Shown here piece by piece: positions 15,329-25,453 of a DNA stretch of 64,000 nucleotides. Location of the stretch: assembly GCF_016862755.1 (NCBI RefSeq), contig NZ_BONO01000012.1:1-64000 (forward strand), in the 5' to 3' direction. The notes below the pieces were generated by a model. That model was not told the origin of the DNA, did no database searches, and worked only from the letters and a program-made list of their open reading frames with translations. The position numbers were made by a program, and so were the translations under genes. This stretch comes from Cellulomonas pakistanensis (GTDB lineage: Bacteria; Actinomycetota; Actinomycetes; Actinomycetales; Cellulomonadaceae). Positions within the stretch are counted from its first letter, which is position 1; each line of letters opens with the position of its first letter.

Positions 15329-16723
15329 TCAGGCGTCGACCGGGCGGTTCCCCCGGAACAGCCCCGCCGGGTCGGCCGCGGCCTTGACCGCGCGCAGCCG
15401 GTCGATCGTCGCCGCCGGGTAGGCCCGCCGGATCGACTCGTCGCGATCGAGGAACGTGAGCGGCGCGGTGCCGGTGCTCCACGGGGCGAACGTCGTGAAC
15501 AGCTGGTCCAGCGCCGCTGACACCAGCGGGGCGAGGTCCGGGCTGGGCACGATCGTCAGGCCGGTGAGCAGGTACGGCTCGTCGGCGGTCCCCGCCGCCG
15601 CCGGAACGCGCTCCCGGGCCAGTGCCCCGCCGACGTGCCGGAGCTGCACCTGCAGCAGCGGCGTCCCGCTGCCGGCGCCGGCGAGCGCGAGCAGCGCCTC
15701 GGCCGCGGTGTCGTCGAACGCGTGCAGCCGGGTCCCGGCCAGCACGGCGGGCACCGGGTCGACGGGCTCCTCCGCGAGCAGGCCGACCTCGCCCGGCGCG
15801 ACCGGCCGGAGCGTGTCCCGGACCACCGGCCCGGCGGTCCGGAGCGGCGCGAGCAGCCGCTCGGCCTCGTCCGCGGAGCCCAGGTGGGTCGCCGTGACGA
15901 CGGCCAGCGACAGGCCGCGCAGCTCGGCCGGGATGAACGGCGCGTCCGGCAGGTGCATGAGCGTGAACCACGCGGTCAGCTCCTCGGGCGCGGACCGGGT
16001 CACGTCGAGGAAGGCCCGCAGCACCGGCGCCGCCGCCTCGGCGGGGTACGCGAGCAGGCCGCCGTAGATCTGCGGCGCCGGGTGCAGGTCGAGCTCGAGC
16101 GCGGTGACGAGCGCGAACTCGCCACCGCCCCCGCGCAGCGCCCACAGCAGGTCGGCGTCGGCGGGCTCGTCGGACCGGACCCAGCGCTGCGCGCCGGTGG
16201 CGTCGACGACCTCGGCCGCGCGGATCGAGGCGGCGCCGGGGCCGAACGCGCGGCTGAACCAGGACAGCCCGCCGCTCAGGCTGTACCCCACGACCGTCAC
16301 GTCGGGGTTCGAGCCGATCAGCCCGGTCAGGCCGGTGCCGTCGAGCGCGGTCTGCAGGTCGCCCCACTTCACCCCCGCGCCGACCCGCGCGACCCGGGCG
16401 TCGGTGTCGACCCAGATGTCGTCGAGCGCCGCGGTGCGCACGACCACGGTCCCGTCGAGCGCCGCGCTGGCACCGTGGCCGTTCGGCTGCGCGCTGACCG
16501 TGACGCCGTGCCGGGCGGCCCACCGCACGGTCGCGGCGACGTCGGCGGCGTCCGCGGCCACCACGAGGGCGGCGGGCTGCTGGTCGACCAGGCGGTTCCA
16601 GGGCAGGCGTGCGGCGTCCCACTCGGGGTCGCCGGGACCGAGCACGGCGCCGGATACCGCGGCGCGGAGCTCGTCGAGCGTCGTCGTGTCGAGCGGCTGG
16701 GGAGCCGCGATCTCTGTGACCAT
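15329..16723 (-). CDS. FAD-binding BBE-type oxidoreductase
   Basis: A 464-residue flavoprotein of the berberine-bridge-enzyme/PCMH group. The FAD domain shows PAALVVAADAADVAATVRWA and SAQPNGHGASAALDGTV; VGYSLSGGLSWFSRAFG and LLWALRGGGGEFALVTALEL are the typical later blocks. The C-terminal BBE motif is RRAYPAATIDRLRAVKAAADP. In most BBE enzymes FAD is bound through a His and a Cys; PNGHGA supplies the His, but the Cys is replaced by Tyr in VGYSLSGG, so attachment is probably through one residue. No signal peptide. It is divergent from a LuxR-type regulator that probably controls it. Confidence 0.9.
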   Translation of the reverse strand: MVTEIAAPQPLDTTTLDELRAAVSGAVLGPGDPEWDAARLPWNRLVDQQPAALVVAADAADVAATVRWAARHGVTVSAQPNGHGASAALDGTVVVRTAALDDIWVDTDARVARVGAGVKWGDLQTALDGTGLTGLIGSNPDVTVVGYSLSGGLSWFSRAFGPGAASIRAAEVVDATGAQRWVRSDEPADADLLWALRGGGGEFALVTALELDLHPAPQIYGGLLAYPAEAAAPVLRAFLDVTRSAPEELTAWFTLMHLPDAPFIPAELRGLSLAVVTATHLGSADEAERLLAPLRTAGPVVRDTLRPVAPGEVGLLAEEPVDPVPAVLAGTRLHAFDDTAAEALLALAGAGSGTPLLQVQLRHVGGALARERVPAAAGTADEPYLLTGLTIVPSPDLAPLVSAALDQLFTTFAPWSTGTAPLTFLDRDESIRRAYPAATIDRLRAVKAAADPAGLFRGNRPVDA

Positions 16724-16859
16724 GCCGACGAGCGTCGCGGGCCGCCGTCGCGGCGGGTATCCCAGGAACCTGGGTGAAACGCGGCCCGCTCACCTGGGGT
16801 CCCGCGACCTCCATGAAATAGGTCTTTTCGGGACGAACCGGACGGAGCACGATCAGAGG

Positions 16860-17975
16860 GTGACGACCCTCCGCACCGAGCCGGTGCAGCGCGGTCTCGG
16901 GAACCTGGCGCGCGCCGGGCTGGACTGGCGCGCCTTCGTCCAGGCAGCCACCGACCTGCTCGCCGTGGCCGTGCCGCACGACGCCGCCTGCATCGGGCCG
17001 GTCGACCCGGACACGGGGCTGCTCACCGGCTCCGAGAAGCGGAACCTCGGCGACGAGCTGGACGCCGAGTTCCTGCAGCACGAGTACGTCACCGACGAGG
17101 TGAACCTGTTCCGCACCCTCGCCCGGCGTCCGCACCCGGTCGGGATCCTCGCGGAGGACACCGCCGGGGACCCGCGGCGCAGCAGCCGGCACCGCGACAT
17201 GTTCGTCCCGCACTGGTCCCTGGACCACGAGATGCGCGCCTCGGGGCTGTCGGACGGCACCCCGTGGGCGGCCATCGCGGTGTACCGCAGCGGCGCCACC
17301 AGCGGGTTCAGCCCGGCGGAGGCGGACTTCCTCGCCCGCGTCGCGCCGGTGATCGCGGTGGGCGTGCGCGCGGGCCTGGTCACGGACGCGGTCGGCGCGC
17401 CCGGCGCCGCACCCGTGGGACCGGCGGTGCTGGTCGTCGAGCCCGACAACACGGTGAGCCTGCTGAGCCCCGCCGCCGAGGCCCGGGTCGCGGAGCTCGG
17501 CGGCCGGGGGTGGGACGCGCTGCCCACGCCGGTGGCGGCGATCACCGCCGCCGCCCGGGCGCTGGCCGACGGCCGGCTCGGCACCGTCCCCCGGCTGCGC
17601 GTGCGGACCCGCGCGGGCGAGTGGCTGGTGGTGCACGCCGCCCCGCTCGCCGGACCGGACGGGCGACCGCGGCAGGTGGTGGTGACGATCGAGGAGGCCC
17701 GGCCGCCGGAGATCGTGCCGCTGGTCGTCGCGGCGTTCGGGCTCACCGGCCGCGAGCAGGACGTCGTCGCGGGCGTGCTGCAGGGCGAGAGCACGCAGGA
17801 GATCGGGCGTGCTCTGCACCTGTCGCCGTGGACGGTGCAGGACCACCTCAAGGCGGTGTTCGAGAAGGCCGGCGTCGGCAGCCGCCGCGAGCTGGTGGCG
17901 CGGGTGTTCTTCGACCACTACGCGCCCCGGATGTCCGACCGGCTCGCTCCGCGGGGGTTCTTCGCGCACGCCTGA
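16860..17975 (+). CDS. LuxR-type HTH transcriptional regulator
   Basis: A 371-residue regulator with a C-terminal LuxR/GerE helix-turn-helix (about 290-355; FGLTGREQDVVAGVLQGEST, EIGRALHLSPWTVQDHLKAV). The N-terminal two thirds resemble GAF/PAS-type sensor regions and contain no receiver aspartate motif. It reads GTG at 16860. The gene diverges from the BBE oxidoreductase with 136 bases between starts, so regulation of that enzyme is a fair inference. The ligand is unknown. Confidence 0.88.
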   Translation: MTTLRTEPVQRGLGNLARAGLDWRAFVQAATDLLAVAVPHDAACIGPVDPDTGLLTGSEKRNLGDELDAEFLQHEYVTDEVNLFRTLARRPHPVGILAEDTAGDPRRSSRHRDMFVPHWSLDHEMRASGLSDGTPWAAIAVYRSGATSGFSPAEADFLARVAPVIAVGVRAGLVTDAVGAPGAAPVGPAVLVVEPDNTVSLLSPAAEARVAELGGRGWDALPTPVAAITAAARALADGRLGTVPRLRVRTRAGEWLVVHAAPLAGPDGRPRQVVVTIEEARPPEIVPLVVAAFGLTGREQDVVAGVLQGESTQEIGRALHLSPWTVQDHLKAVFEKAGVGSRRELVARVFFDHYAPRMSDRLAPRGFFAHA

Positions 17976-18003
17976 CGCGGCGGGCGCGGGCGCGGGGTGG
18001 GCC

Positions 18004-18435
18004 TCAGGCGCCGTCGCGGCGCAGCGGCACGCCGAGGATCGTCGGCTGCGGCTCGGGCAGAGTGTCCGTGCCGTCCGGCGCCGCCGGCACGCCGCCGTCG
18101 GGAGCCGGCCCCACCCACACCCGCAGCAGCTCGCCGTCCCGGACGACCAGCGCGGGCGCGACCACGCGGGCGCGGCGGCCGGCGCCGGCGAGCTGCGGCC
18201 GGAGTCCCGCGGCGTGCGCGTCGGGCACGAAGCCGACGACCCGGTTCCGGACGACGACCACCAGCGCCTCGCCGCGTCCGGGCTCGAGGACGGCGTCGAC
18301 CGGCACGGGGGTGCCGGTGGCGGCGCGCTCGGCCGCGGTCAGCACGCCGGCCAGCGCGACCTGCAGCGCGCGGGCCTCGGTGGCGTGGAAGCCGGCGGGC
18401 ACGTCGACGGCGACGGTGGGGCGGCGGAGTCTCAC
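18004..18435 (-). CDS. Hypothetical protein, weakly HIRAN-like
   Basis: A 143-residue protein of unknown function. It starts from GTG with RLRRPTVAVDVPAG; the middle VVVVRNRVVGFVPDAHAAG resembles the way HIRAN domains read (a beta strand followed by VGxxP), and the end is a Gly/Pro-rich tail. That similarity is weak and should not be taken as function. It converges with the LuxR-type gene, 28 bases apart. Confidence 0.6.
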   Translation of the reverse strand: MRLRRPTVAVDVPAGFHATEARALQVALAGVLTAAERAATGTPVPVDAVLEPGRGEALVVVVRNRVVGFVPDAHAAGLRPQLAGAGRRARVVAPALVVRDGELLRVWVGPAPDGGVPAAPDGTDTLPEPQPTILGVPLRRDGA

Positions 18436-18482
18436 GCGGCCAGGGTGCCACGCGCGCTCGTGCCGGGTGCGGAGGCGGCACC

Positions 18483-18741
18483 GCCGTCGACCCGGCCGCG
18501 ATCCGCGACCGGCTCGGGGGGATCCGGGAGCGCGGCTGGGCGTCGACCTCGTCCGAGCGGGTGCCGCACTCGTCGAGCATCGCGGCACCGGTCCTCGACG
18601 CGACGGGGGGCGCTGGGGTCGCTGTCGGTGGCGTACCTGGACTCGCGGTTCCCGGACGAGGACGTGCCCGCCGTGGCGGCGCTGGTCACGGGCGCGGCGC
18701 GGCGGGCGGGCGACCGGCTGGCGGCCGCGGCGGCGGGGTGA
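18483..18741 (+). pseudogene. IclR-family regulator remnant, truncated and frameshifted
   Basis: Only the last 85 or so residues of an IclR effector domain remain. The first frame reads AAIRDRLGGIRERGWA and SSSIAAPVLDATG, and the next frame reads GALGSLSVAYLDSR then VPAVAALVTGAARRAGDRL and a stop. The frames join at a run of six G at 18605-18610; with five G the reading would be continuous. The N-terminal DNA-binding domain is absent: the upstream sequence is the promoter of the minus-strand gene ending at 18435. This fills most of the 378-base gap between genes. Confidence 0.7.
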
Positions 18742-18813
18742 CGCCGGCGCAGTACCGTGCTGACCGGCGCCGCCGCGCCGAGACCCGACCCCGAACCCGG
18801 CAGGAGGGCCGCC

Positions 18814-19272
18814 GTGCCCGATCGACCACCGTCCGGCACCCTGAGCTTCCGGCGGCTCGACCCCGAGGGCGCCGGGCAGCCGGCGGGCACCTGGGACCGC
18901 GCGGCCCGCACCCTCGTCCCCGTGCGCACCACGTGGCGGCGCCGGCCCGCGCGGGCCGGGCGGGGGTCGACCGTGTCGCTGCACAGCACGGAGCACGGCG
19001 TCGACCTGATGCTGTCCCGGTCGGCGCGGTCGACGGTCCGGGTGCCCGTGGTGGACCTGCGCACGGCGTCGTGCCAGCCGTCCGGGCTGCTGCGCGCGCT
19101 CGCCGACGACCTGGACGCCGGCGGGACGCGCGGCGAGCGCGAGGTCGTCGACGCGCTGCGGGCACAGGCCCGGTTCCTCGAGTACGACGACCACGAGCTG
19201 GCCGCGTCCCCGATCGGCCTGCGCTCGGGCGACCCGTCCCGGTGGTGGGACCTGTTCGGCCTGCTCCCCTGA
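18814..19272 (+). CDS. Hypothetical protein
   Basis: A 152-residue soluble protein I do not recognise. It begins PDRPPSGTLSFRRLDPEG and contains VSLHSTEHGVDLMLSRSARS, SGLLRALADDLDAGG and a C-terminal RWWDLFGLLP. GTG at 18814 has AGGAGG six bases upstream. It precedes the GAF regulator by 90 bases. No function is proposed. Confidence 0.7.
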   Translation: MPDRPPSGTLSFRRLDPEGAGQPAGTWDRAARTLVPVRTTWRRRPARAGRGSTVSLHSTEHGVDLMLSRSARSTVRVPVVDLRTASCQPSGLLRALADDLDAGGTRGEREVVDALRAQARFLEYDDHELAASPIGLRSGDPSRWWDLFGLLP

Positions 19273-19362
19273 CCGACGGCCCTCACCCGGACGACCCCTG
19301 GCGCGCGCCGCGCCCGCCGCGCGACACTGGCCGCGCGACAGCGACGTCGAGGGGGGTGGACC

Positions 19363-20721
19363 GTGCCCGACGCCGAGCGCGACCTGCTGCGGCCGGTCGC
19401 CCGCGCCCTGCCGTTCGGCCGCGCGGTGCTCGCGGCGCACGAGCGGTTCCTCGGCACCGGGTCAGCCCGCGGCGTCCGGGACGTCGTGGCCGACTCGTGG
19501 CGGCGCAGCCTGCGCAGCGGCGTCGACCCCGACCACCCCGCTCCCCCGGTCGCCCTGGCCGACGCCGACCTGCAGGCGTACCGCGCGGAGCACCCGCTCC
19601 GGCACGCGCTGCCCCTGGTGCGCGGGCTGCTGCTCGACGCCGCGGTCGGCGAGGGGTTCCTGGTCGCGCTCACCGACGCCGACGGGCGGCTGCTCTGGGT
19701 CGCCGGCGACCCCGCGGTGCGGCGGGCGGTCGAGGGCGTCGGGTTCGTCGAGGGCGCCGCGTGGGACGAGCGGCACGCCGGCACGAACGCCCCCGGGACC
19801 GCGCTGGCCACGGGGCGCGACGTGCAGGTGCTGGGCCCCGAGCACTTCGCGCGCGCCGTCCAGCCGTGGAGCTGCACGGCCGCGGTGCTGCGCGACCCCG
19901 CCGGCCGGGCGCTCGGGGCGCTGGACGTCACGGGGCGGGACGCAGCCGGCTCGGCGCTGATGCTGTCGCTCGTGCGCGCCACCGCCGCCGCCGTGGAGGC
20001 GGACCTGCGGGCGCGGGTGCTCGCCGCGGGAGCGCCCGGCGGGGCCGGGGCGGCGGCCGGGACCGGGGCGGGCGCCGGCACGGCGGGCCCCGGCGCGGCG
20101 GGCGCCGGGGTGCGGGCCCGGCTCGAGGTGCTGCGCCCGGGCTCCGGCGTGCTGCACACCCCGGGCGCCGCGCCCCGGGCGCTCGCCCTGCGGCACGCCG
20201 AGCTGCTGCTCCTGCTCGCCGAGCACCCGCGCGGCCTGCACGCCGACGAGCTGGCCGTCCTGCTGCACCCCGGCGCGATGTCCGACGTCGCCGTCCGGGC
20301 CGAGGTGTCGCGGCTGCGCCGGGCGGGCGGGCCGCTGGTGGCGCAGTCCCGGCCGTACCGGCTCGCGGCGGCGCTCGGCACCGACGTCGCCGCCGTGCGG
20401 GAGGCGCTGGCGGCGGGCGACGTGCGGGCGGCGCTCGACCGCTACCCCGGGCCGGTGCTGCCGCGATCCCGGGCGCCCGGCGTCGAGCAGGTCCGGGACG
20501 CGCTGGCCTCCGACGTCCGGGCCGCGGTGCTCCACGCGACGGACCCCGCGGTGCTCGAGCGGTGGCTCGACCGCGACGAGGGCGGGGAGGACTGGCAGGC
20601 GTGGGAGCGGGTGGTGGCGCTGACGCCGCCGGGCTCGGCGTCGCACGCGCGGGCGGCGGGGCGGCTGGACCTGCTGGTCCGGCGCCTGGGCGCGGGCCCG
20701 GCCGCGCACCCCTGGCGCTGA
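19363..20721 (+). CDS. GAF-domain transcriptional regulator
   Basis: A 452-residue regulator of the kind found beside acetaldehyde/alcohol dehydrogenases in actinobacteria. The N-terminus ESW-like block VRDVVADSWRRSLRSGVDP is followed by a GAF domain (about 85-225; FLVALTDADGRLLWVAG, AWDERHAGTNAPGTALATGR, VQPWSCTAAVLRDPAGRALG). An Ala/Gly-rich linker (about 226-250) leads to a winged-helix-like C-terminal region (ALALRHAELLLLLAEHPRGLHADELAVLL). It lacks the AAA domain of the sigma-54 activators that share its N-terminus. It probably senses an alcohol or aldehyde and controls the dehydrogenase at 21457. Confidence 0.82.
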   Translation: MPDAERDLLRPVARALPFGRAVLAAHERFLGTGSARGVRDVVADSWRRSLRSGVDPDHPAPPVALADADLQAYRAEHPLRHALPLVRGLLLDAAVGEGFLVALTDADGRLLWVAGDPAVRRAVEGVGFVEGAAWDERHAGTNAPGTALATGRDVQVLGPEHFARAVQPWSCTAAVLRDPAGRALGALDVTGRDAAGSALMLSLVRATAAAVEADLRARVLAAGAPGGAGAAAGTGAGAGTAGPGAAGAGVRARLEVLRPGSGVLHTPGAAPRALALRHAELLLLLAEHPRGLHADELAVLLHPGAMSDVAVRAEVSRLRRAGGPLVAQSRPYRLAAALGTDVAAVREALAAGDVRAALDRYPGPVLPRSRAPGVEQVRDALASDVRAAVLHATDPAVLERWLDRDEGGEDWQAWERVVALTPPGSASHARAAGRLDLLVRRLGAGPAAHPWR

Positions 20722-20762
20722 CGCCGGCCGCCGCCGCGACCCGGTGGACGCACGCGACCTTT

Positions 20763-20788
20763 CACGTGTAACTTTCAGGTAACACATG
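20763..20788. promoter_or_regulatory. AT-rich imperfect palindrome upstream of the ArsR-like gene
   Basis: GTGTAAC (20766-20772) and GTAACAC (20779-20785) form an imperfect inverted repeat and also carry a direct GTAAC repeat spaced by one helical turn. The site is just before the start of the ArsR-like gene and is a likely operator or activator site. Confidence 0.4.
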
Positions 20789-20798
20789 GAGGTCGATC

Positions 20799-21104
20799 GT
20801 GACGGTGGACGAGCTGGTGCAGGCGCTGGGCGCCCTCGCGAGCCCGCAGCGCCTGCGGGTGCTCGCGGAGCTCGGGCAGGAGAGCGTGCACGTCAGCGAG
20901 CTCGCCCGCCGGGTGGGCATGTCCCGCCCGCTGCTGTACGGCCACCTCACCAAGCTGGAGCAGGCCGGCCTGGTCACCAGCCACCACAGCGTCTCGCCGG
21001 ACGGCAAGGCGCTGCGGCACTACGAGGTCGTCCCGTTCGACCTGCGCGTCACCCCCGCGATCGTCGCCGCGGCGATCGCCGAGAACCCCGAGGAAGGGCC
21101 CTGA
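20799..21104 (+). CDS. ArsR-like winged-helix regulator
   Basis: A 101-residue winged helix protein: [45 protein letters not shown] is the helix-turn-helix, and the wing is [12 protein letters not shown]. No cysteine or histidine cluster, so it is not an obvious metal sensor. The GTG start follows ATGGAGG. It is followed two bases later by a small membrane protein gene, with which it must be cotranscribed. Confidence 0.87.
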   Translation: MTVDELVQALGALASPQRLRVLAELGQESVHVSELARRVGMSRPLLYGHLTKLEQAGLVTSHHSVSPDGKALRHYEVVPFDLRVTPAIVAAAIAENPEEGP

Positions 21105-21106
21105 GC

Positions 21107-21316
21107 ATGGAGAGCATCCCCTGGTTCGCGTGGATCGTGCTGGGCGCGATCGTGTTCGGCAGCCTGGCGTCGGTCGCCGACAGCGTGCTGAAGAACCGCC
21201 GCAAGATCGCGGAGATCCACGCCGGCCCGTCGCGGCACGAGGTCCTCGTCCGGCTCGAGGCGATCGAGCACCGGCTGGAGCGGATCGAGCGGGCGCTGAC
21301 CGAGGTCCCGAACTGA
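21107..21316 (+). CDS. Small membrane protein with coiled-coil tail
   Basis: A 69-residue protein: one N-terminal membrane helix ([19 protein letters not shown]) and then an amphipathic charged tail ([19 protein letters not shown]) likely to form a coiled coil. It starts two bases after the ArsR-like stop. Such pairs of a HTH protein and a single-helix protein are common in actinobacteria; the function is not known. Confidence 0.8.
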   Translation: MESIPWFAWIVLGAIVFGSLASVADSVLKNRRKIAEIHAGPSRHEVLVRLEAIEHRLERIERALTEVPN

Positions 21317-21339
21317 GCCGCGGGCGGCGCGGCCTGCGG

Positions 21340-21356
21340 TGCAACGCACCTGCAAC
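21340..21356. promoter_or_regulatory. TGCAAC direct repeat upstream of the aldehyde dehydrogenase
   Basis: TGCAAC occurs at 21340-21345 and 21351-21356, exactly 11 bases apart and so on one face of the helix, about 100 bases before the dehydrogenase start. A plausible site for the GAF regulator. Confidence 0.35.
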
Positions 21357-21456
21357 TCCTCCCGCCCTAGCGTCCGGGGCACGCGCCGCAACGAGGCGGC
21401 GCGCCCGGCCGCCCCCGCACCCCCGGACGGCCGGTCAGCCTGCACGGAGGGCGCAC

Positions 21457-22980
<1,524 letters not shown>

Positions 22981-23049
22981 TCCGACGAGGTCCGCGGTCG
23001 GCCGCCGGCGAGGGCGGGCGGCCGGCCGCGGCACCGGGGAGGAGTGGAC

Positions 23050-23475
23050 GTGGACGGTCCTTCGCGGGTCGACCTGACGCCTGCCGCCGCCGACCTGCTG
23101 CGCACGCTGCGCGACCAGCACGGCGAGCTGATGTTCCACCAGTCCGGGGGCTGCTGCGACGGGTCGTCGCCCATGTGCTACCCCGCGGGCGAGCTCCTCA
23201 CCGGAGACGCCGACGTGCACCTGGGCGACCTGCAGGTCGTCGCCGACGACGCCCCGGGCGGCGAGGCGTTCGCGGTGCCGGTGTGGATGAGCCGCAGCCA
23301 GTTCGCGTACTGGCGGCACACGCACCTGACGATCGACGTCGTGCCCGGCCGCGGCGCGGGGTTCTCGCTGGAGGCCCCGGAGGGCGTGCGGTTCCTCATC
23401 CGCAGCCGGCTGCTGACGGACGAGGAGTGGGCGGCGGACGGCGCGGACGCGGGGCTGCGCGTGGGACCGGGCTGA
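23050..23475 (+). CDS. DUF779 protein
   Basis: A 141-residue DUF779 protein. The family signature LMFHQSGGCCDGSSPMCYP with three cysteines is intact, followed by WMSRSQFAYWRHTHLTIDVV and RFLIRSRLLTDEEW. DUF779 genes are often next to acetaldehyde dehydrogenase genes and may help detect or process aldehydes; the exact role is not known. GTG at 23050 is chosen over GTG at 23044 for ribosome-binding-site spacing (GGGAGGA). Confidence 0.85.
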   Translation: MDGPSRVDLTPAAADLLRTLRDQHGELMFHQSGGCCDGSSPMCYPAGELLTGDADVHLGDLQVVADDAPGGEAFAVPVWMSRSQFAYWRHTHLTIDVVPGRGAGFSLEAPEGVRFLIRSRLLTDEEWAADGADAGLRVGPG

Positions 23476-23488
23476 GGCGCGCGGGGTC

Positions 23489-24321
23489 TCAGGCGGAGAG
23501 GTCGCCGCGCGCGATGCGGTCCTCCGCCGCGGGGGTGCCGAGCTCCGCCCGATCGCGCTCGCGCTTCGCGTAGTGGCGGATCAGGAGCTCCACCAGGCGC
23601 GCATCCGAGGCGTGCATGTTCGTCGGGATCGCCAGCTGCTGGGCGCCTGTGCGCGGTCCACCCACCGGCAGCTCCCCCGCGGGTACGGGGGAGCGTCGCT
23701 CCGAGCGGATCGGGGCCGCGCTCGTGATGAGGACGCGCGGAGCCGGGTCCGTCACCAGCTCGACCTTGAGGACGTCCTTCCACTGCGCGCTCACGACGGA
23801 CCGCCCGGATTCCCGCACGATGTCGTCGCGCCCGAGCCCGACGCGGGGGGCGACGAGCGCGCCCCTCACCGCCCCGATCAACGTCGGCACCATGAGAGCC
23901 GCGACGAGCACGGCACCGACCGACGCGAGGTTCGACGCACGAAAACCGCCGTCGACGACGAACCCGATCACGACGACGAGGCCCAGGAGGACCGCCAGGA
24001 CCATGGCGCAGAGGGCCAGGGGTCCGACCGGACGCGCAGCGGGCAGCCACAGACGACCCGCATCCGTCACCACCTCGATCCGACCCGTCTCGGCAGGGCC
24101 AGGAGGCCGACGAAGAACGACACCCCGACGAGGACCAGGAGGCACAAGGTGATGCCGAGTGCTGGCCCGGTGAATCCGCCCTCGGTGACGAACAGGCCGA
24201 TCACGGGCACCGCGATCGCGAGCATCACGATCGCCAGCACGACGAAACCCGGTCTCAGCGCGGCCGCGGACGACACCGCCGGCCCCGTCTCCACCGACGG
24301 CCGCAGAACGCGGCGCACCAT
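23489..24321 (-). pseudogene. Frameshifted paralogue of the four-helix membrane protein
   Basis: A second copy of the gene at 24578-25453, broken by a single-base deletion. From ATG 24321 the first frame gives two membrane helices ending in LALPRRVGSRW and a stop at 24067. The rest (RIEVVTDAGRLWLPAARPVG, two more helices, and a C-terminal domain with RLVELLIRHYAKRERDRAELG) is in another frame. The join lies at about 24080-24088, where the intact paralogue reads PRRDRLEVV; adding one base after CGGG restores PRRDRIEVV. The start sits in the same TGATG context as the intact gene, as if a toxin tail plus immunity module had been duplicated. It could also be a sequencing error. Confidence 0.75.
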
Positions 24322-24388
24322 CAGCCGAACACCAGCGACGACACCCCACGCGCGACCAGCACGTCGGGTCGCTGCACCCGCCGACCTG

Positions 24389-24460
24389 TCATCCGAGCAC
24401 CGACCTCCATGCCGACACCCCTCCTGAGACGTTCTCCCACGCGTCCTCCACTGCCGCTCG
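24389..24460 (-). pseudogene. Vestigial tail of the WXG effector
   Basis: On the minus strand, codons from GTG 24451 read VEDAWENVSGGVSAWRSVLG and stop at 24389. The intact effector ends with DAWEDMSSGVSGAWKSVFG, so this is a leftover C-terminus of a second effector. No upstream part of the gene remains. A further short match (GVSSLVFG then TGATG) directly precedes the frameshifted paralogue. With these, the 256-base gap between the two membrane-protein genes is largely explained. Confidence 0.65.
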
Positions 24461-24577
24461 GCGCGACGACGCCGACGACCGCGCTGCACCCCCGGCCAGG
24501 AGACCGACGTCCGCACGCCCGAAAGGGGGCGAGCACGAGAACCGATGCGGAACGCGGGACGGAGCCGTCGCCAGGGC

Positions 24578-25453
24578 TCATCGTCCTCTCGCGCTACCGC
24601 CGGTTCGCCGCCCGGGCGCGCCTCCATCGAGGTCGCCTTCCTTGAGGCGAATCTCAGCTCGGGAGGTCCCCAGCTCGATCCGGTCGGCGGGATGCCGCTG
24701 GTAGTGACGGATCAGCCGTGCGATCAGCCGCGGATCGGAACCGTGCAGGTTGGCTCCGATGGAGATCTGATCTGTGCGCGTCGAGGATCCGGCGACCGGT
24801 CGTTCGCCCAGCGTGGGCTGAGAGGTGAGGCGGGTGGTGACCGGACGCCGCCCGCGGAGGACGACGCGGGGACCGGCGTCGGTCTCCAGCGTCACCTCAG
24901 CGATGTCTTCCCAGCGCAGCACCTGTCGGCTCCGCCCTGATCGACGGACGACATCATCCGGGCCGAGGCCGACGGCCGGCAGCACCGAGTCTCCCCGCAG
25001 CGTCGCCACCAGGACGCGCACGCAGACGACGGCGAGCACGACGGCACCAACCGACGCCGCGACGGGGCCCTCGAACTCGCGCGTCACCGCGTAGCCGGCG
25101 ACGACCACCAGCCCGAGAGTGACACACACGACGAGTCCGGCAAGATTGAGCACACCGAGCGGTCTGGCAGCGGGTAGCCAGAGCCTTCCCTCCTCCGTCA
25201 CCACCTCCAGCCGGTCTCGCCGTGGCTGGAAGAGGAACGTCCCGACGGTCGCGAGCCCGAGAAGCAGCAGCAGCGCGATCGCAACTCCGAGCCCGATGCC
25301 CACGAGGCCGCCATCAGCCACCAACGCCGCCGCACCGAGCGCGAACGCGCCGCCGCCGAGCAGCAGGCCCGCGACGACGGGGAGCCGCATCGCGGTCGTG
25401 GCGCGGGGATAGGCAGTAGCCGGCTCCACGATGCGGACGACCACACGTTCCAT
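24578..25453 (-). CDS. Four-helix membrane protein, candidate immunity protein
   Basis: A 291-residue protein with four membrane helices in two pairs (about residues 24-49, 52-76, 100-121, 128-150), separated by a cytoplasmic segment RLEVVTEEGRLWLPAARPLG. The C-terminal half is soluble; DDVVRRSGRSRQVLRWEDIA EVTLE resembles bacterial PH-like domains. Its ATG overlaps the effector stop by one base (TGATG), so it is translated together with it. By position and topology it could protect the cell from the effector's membrane domain. Function is inferred from context only. Confidence 0.75.
   Translation of the reverse strand: MERVVVRIVEPATAYPRATTAMRLPVVAGLLLGGGAFALGAAALVADGGLVGIGLGVAIALLLLLGLATVGTFLFQPRRDRLEVVTEEGRLWLPAARPLGVLNLAGLVVCVTLGLVVVAGYAVTREFEGPVAASVGAVVLAVVCVRVLVATLRGDSVLPAVGLGPDDVVRRSGRSRQVLRWEDIAEVTLETDAGPRVVLRGRRPVTTRLTSQPTLGERPVAGSSTRTDQISIGANLHGSDPRLIARLIRHYQRHPADRIELGTSRAEIRLKEGDLDGGAPGRRTGGSARGR

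Noticed and set aside
18004..18435. Confident HIRAN assignment
   Set aside because: Only a short VGFVP match supports it; a profile search would be decisive.
24321..24581. An 86-residue ORF on the minus strand in this gap
   Set aside because: It has no domain and lies in a frame that crosses the vestigial tail; the frame with the effector tail match is a different one for most of the length.
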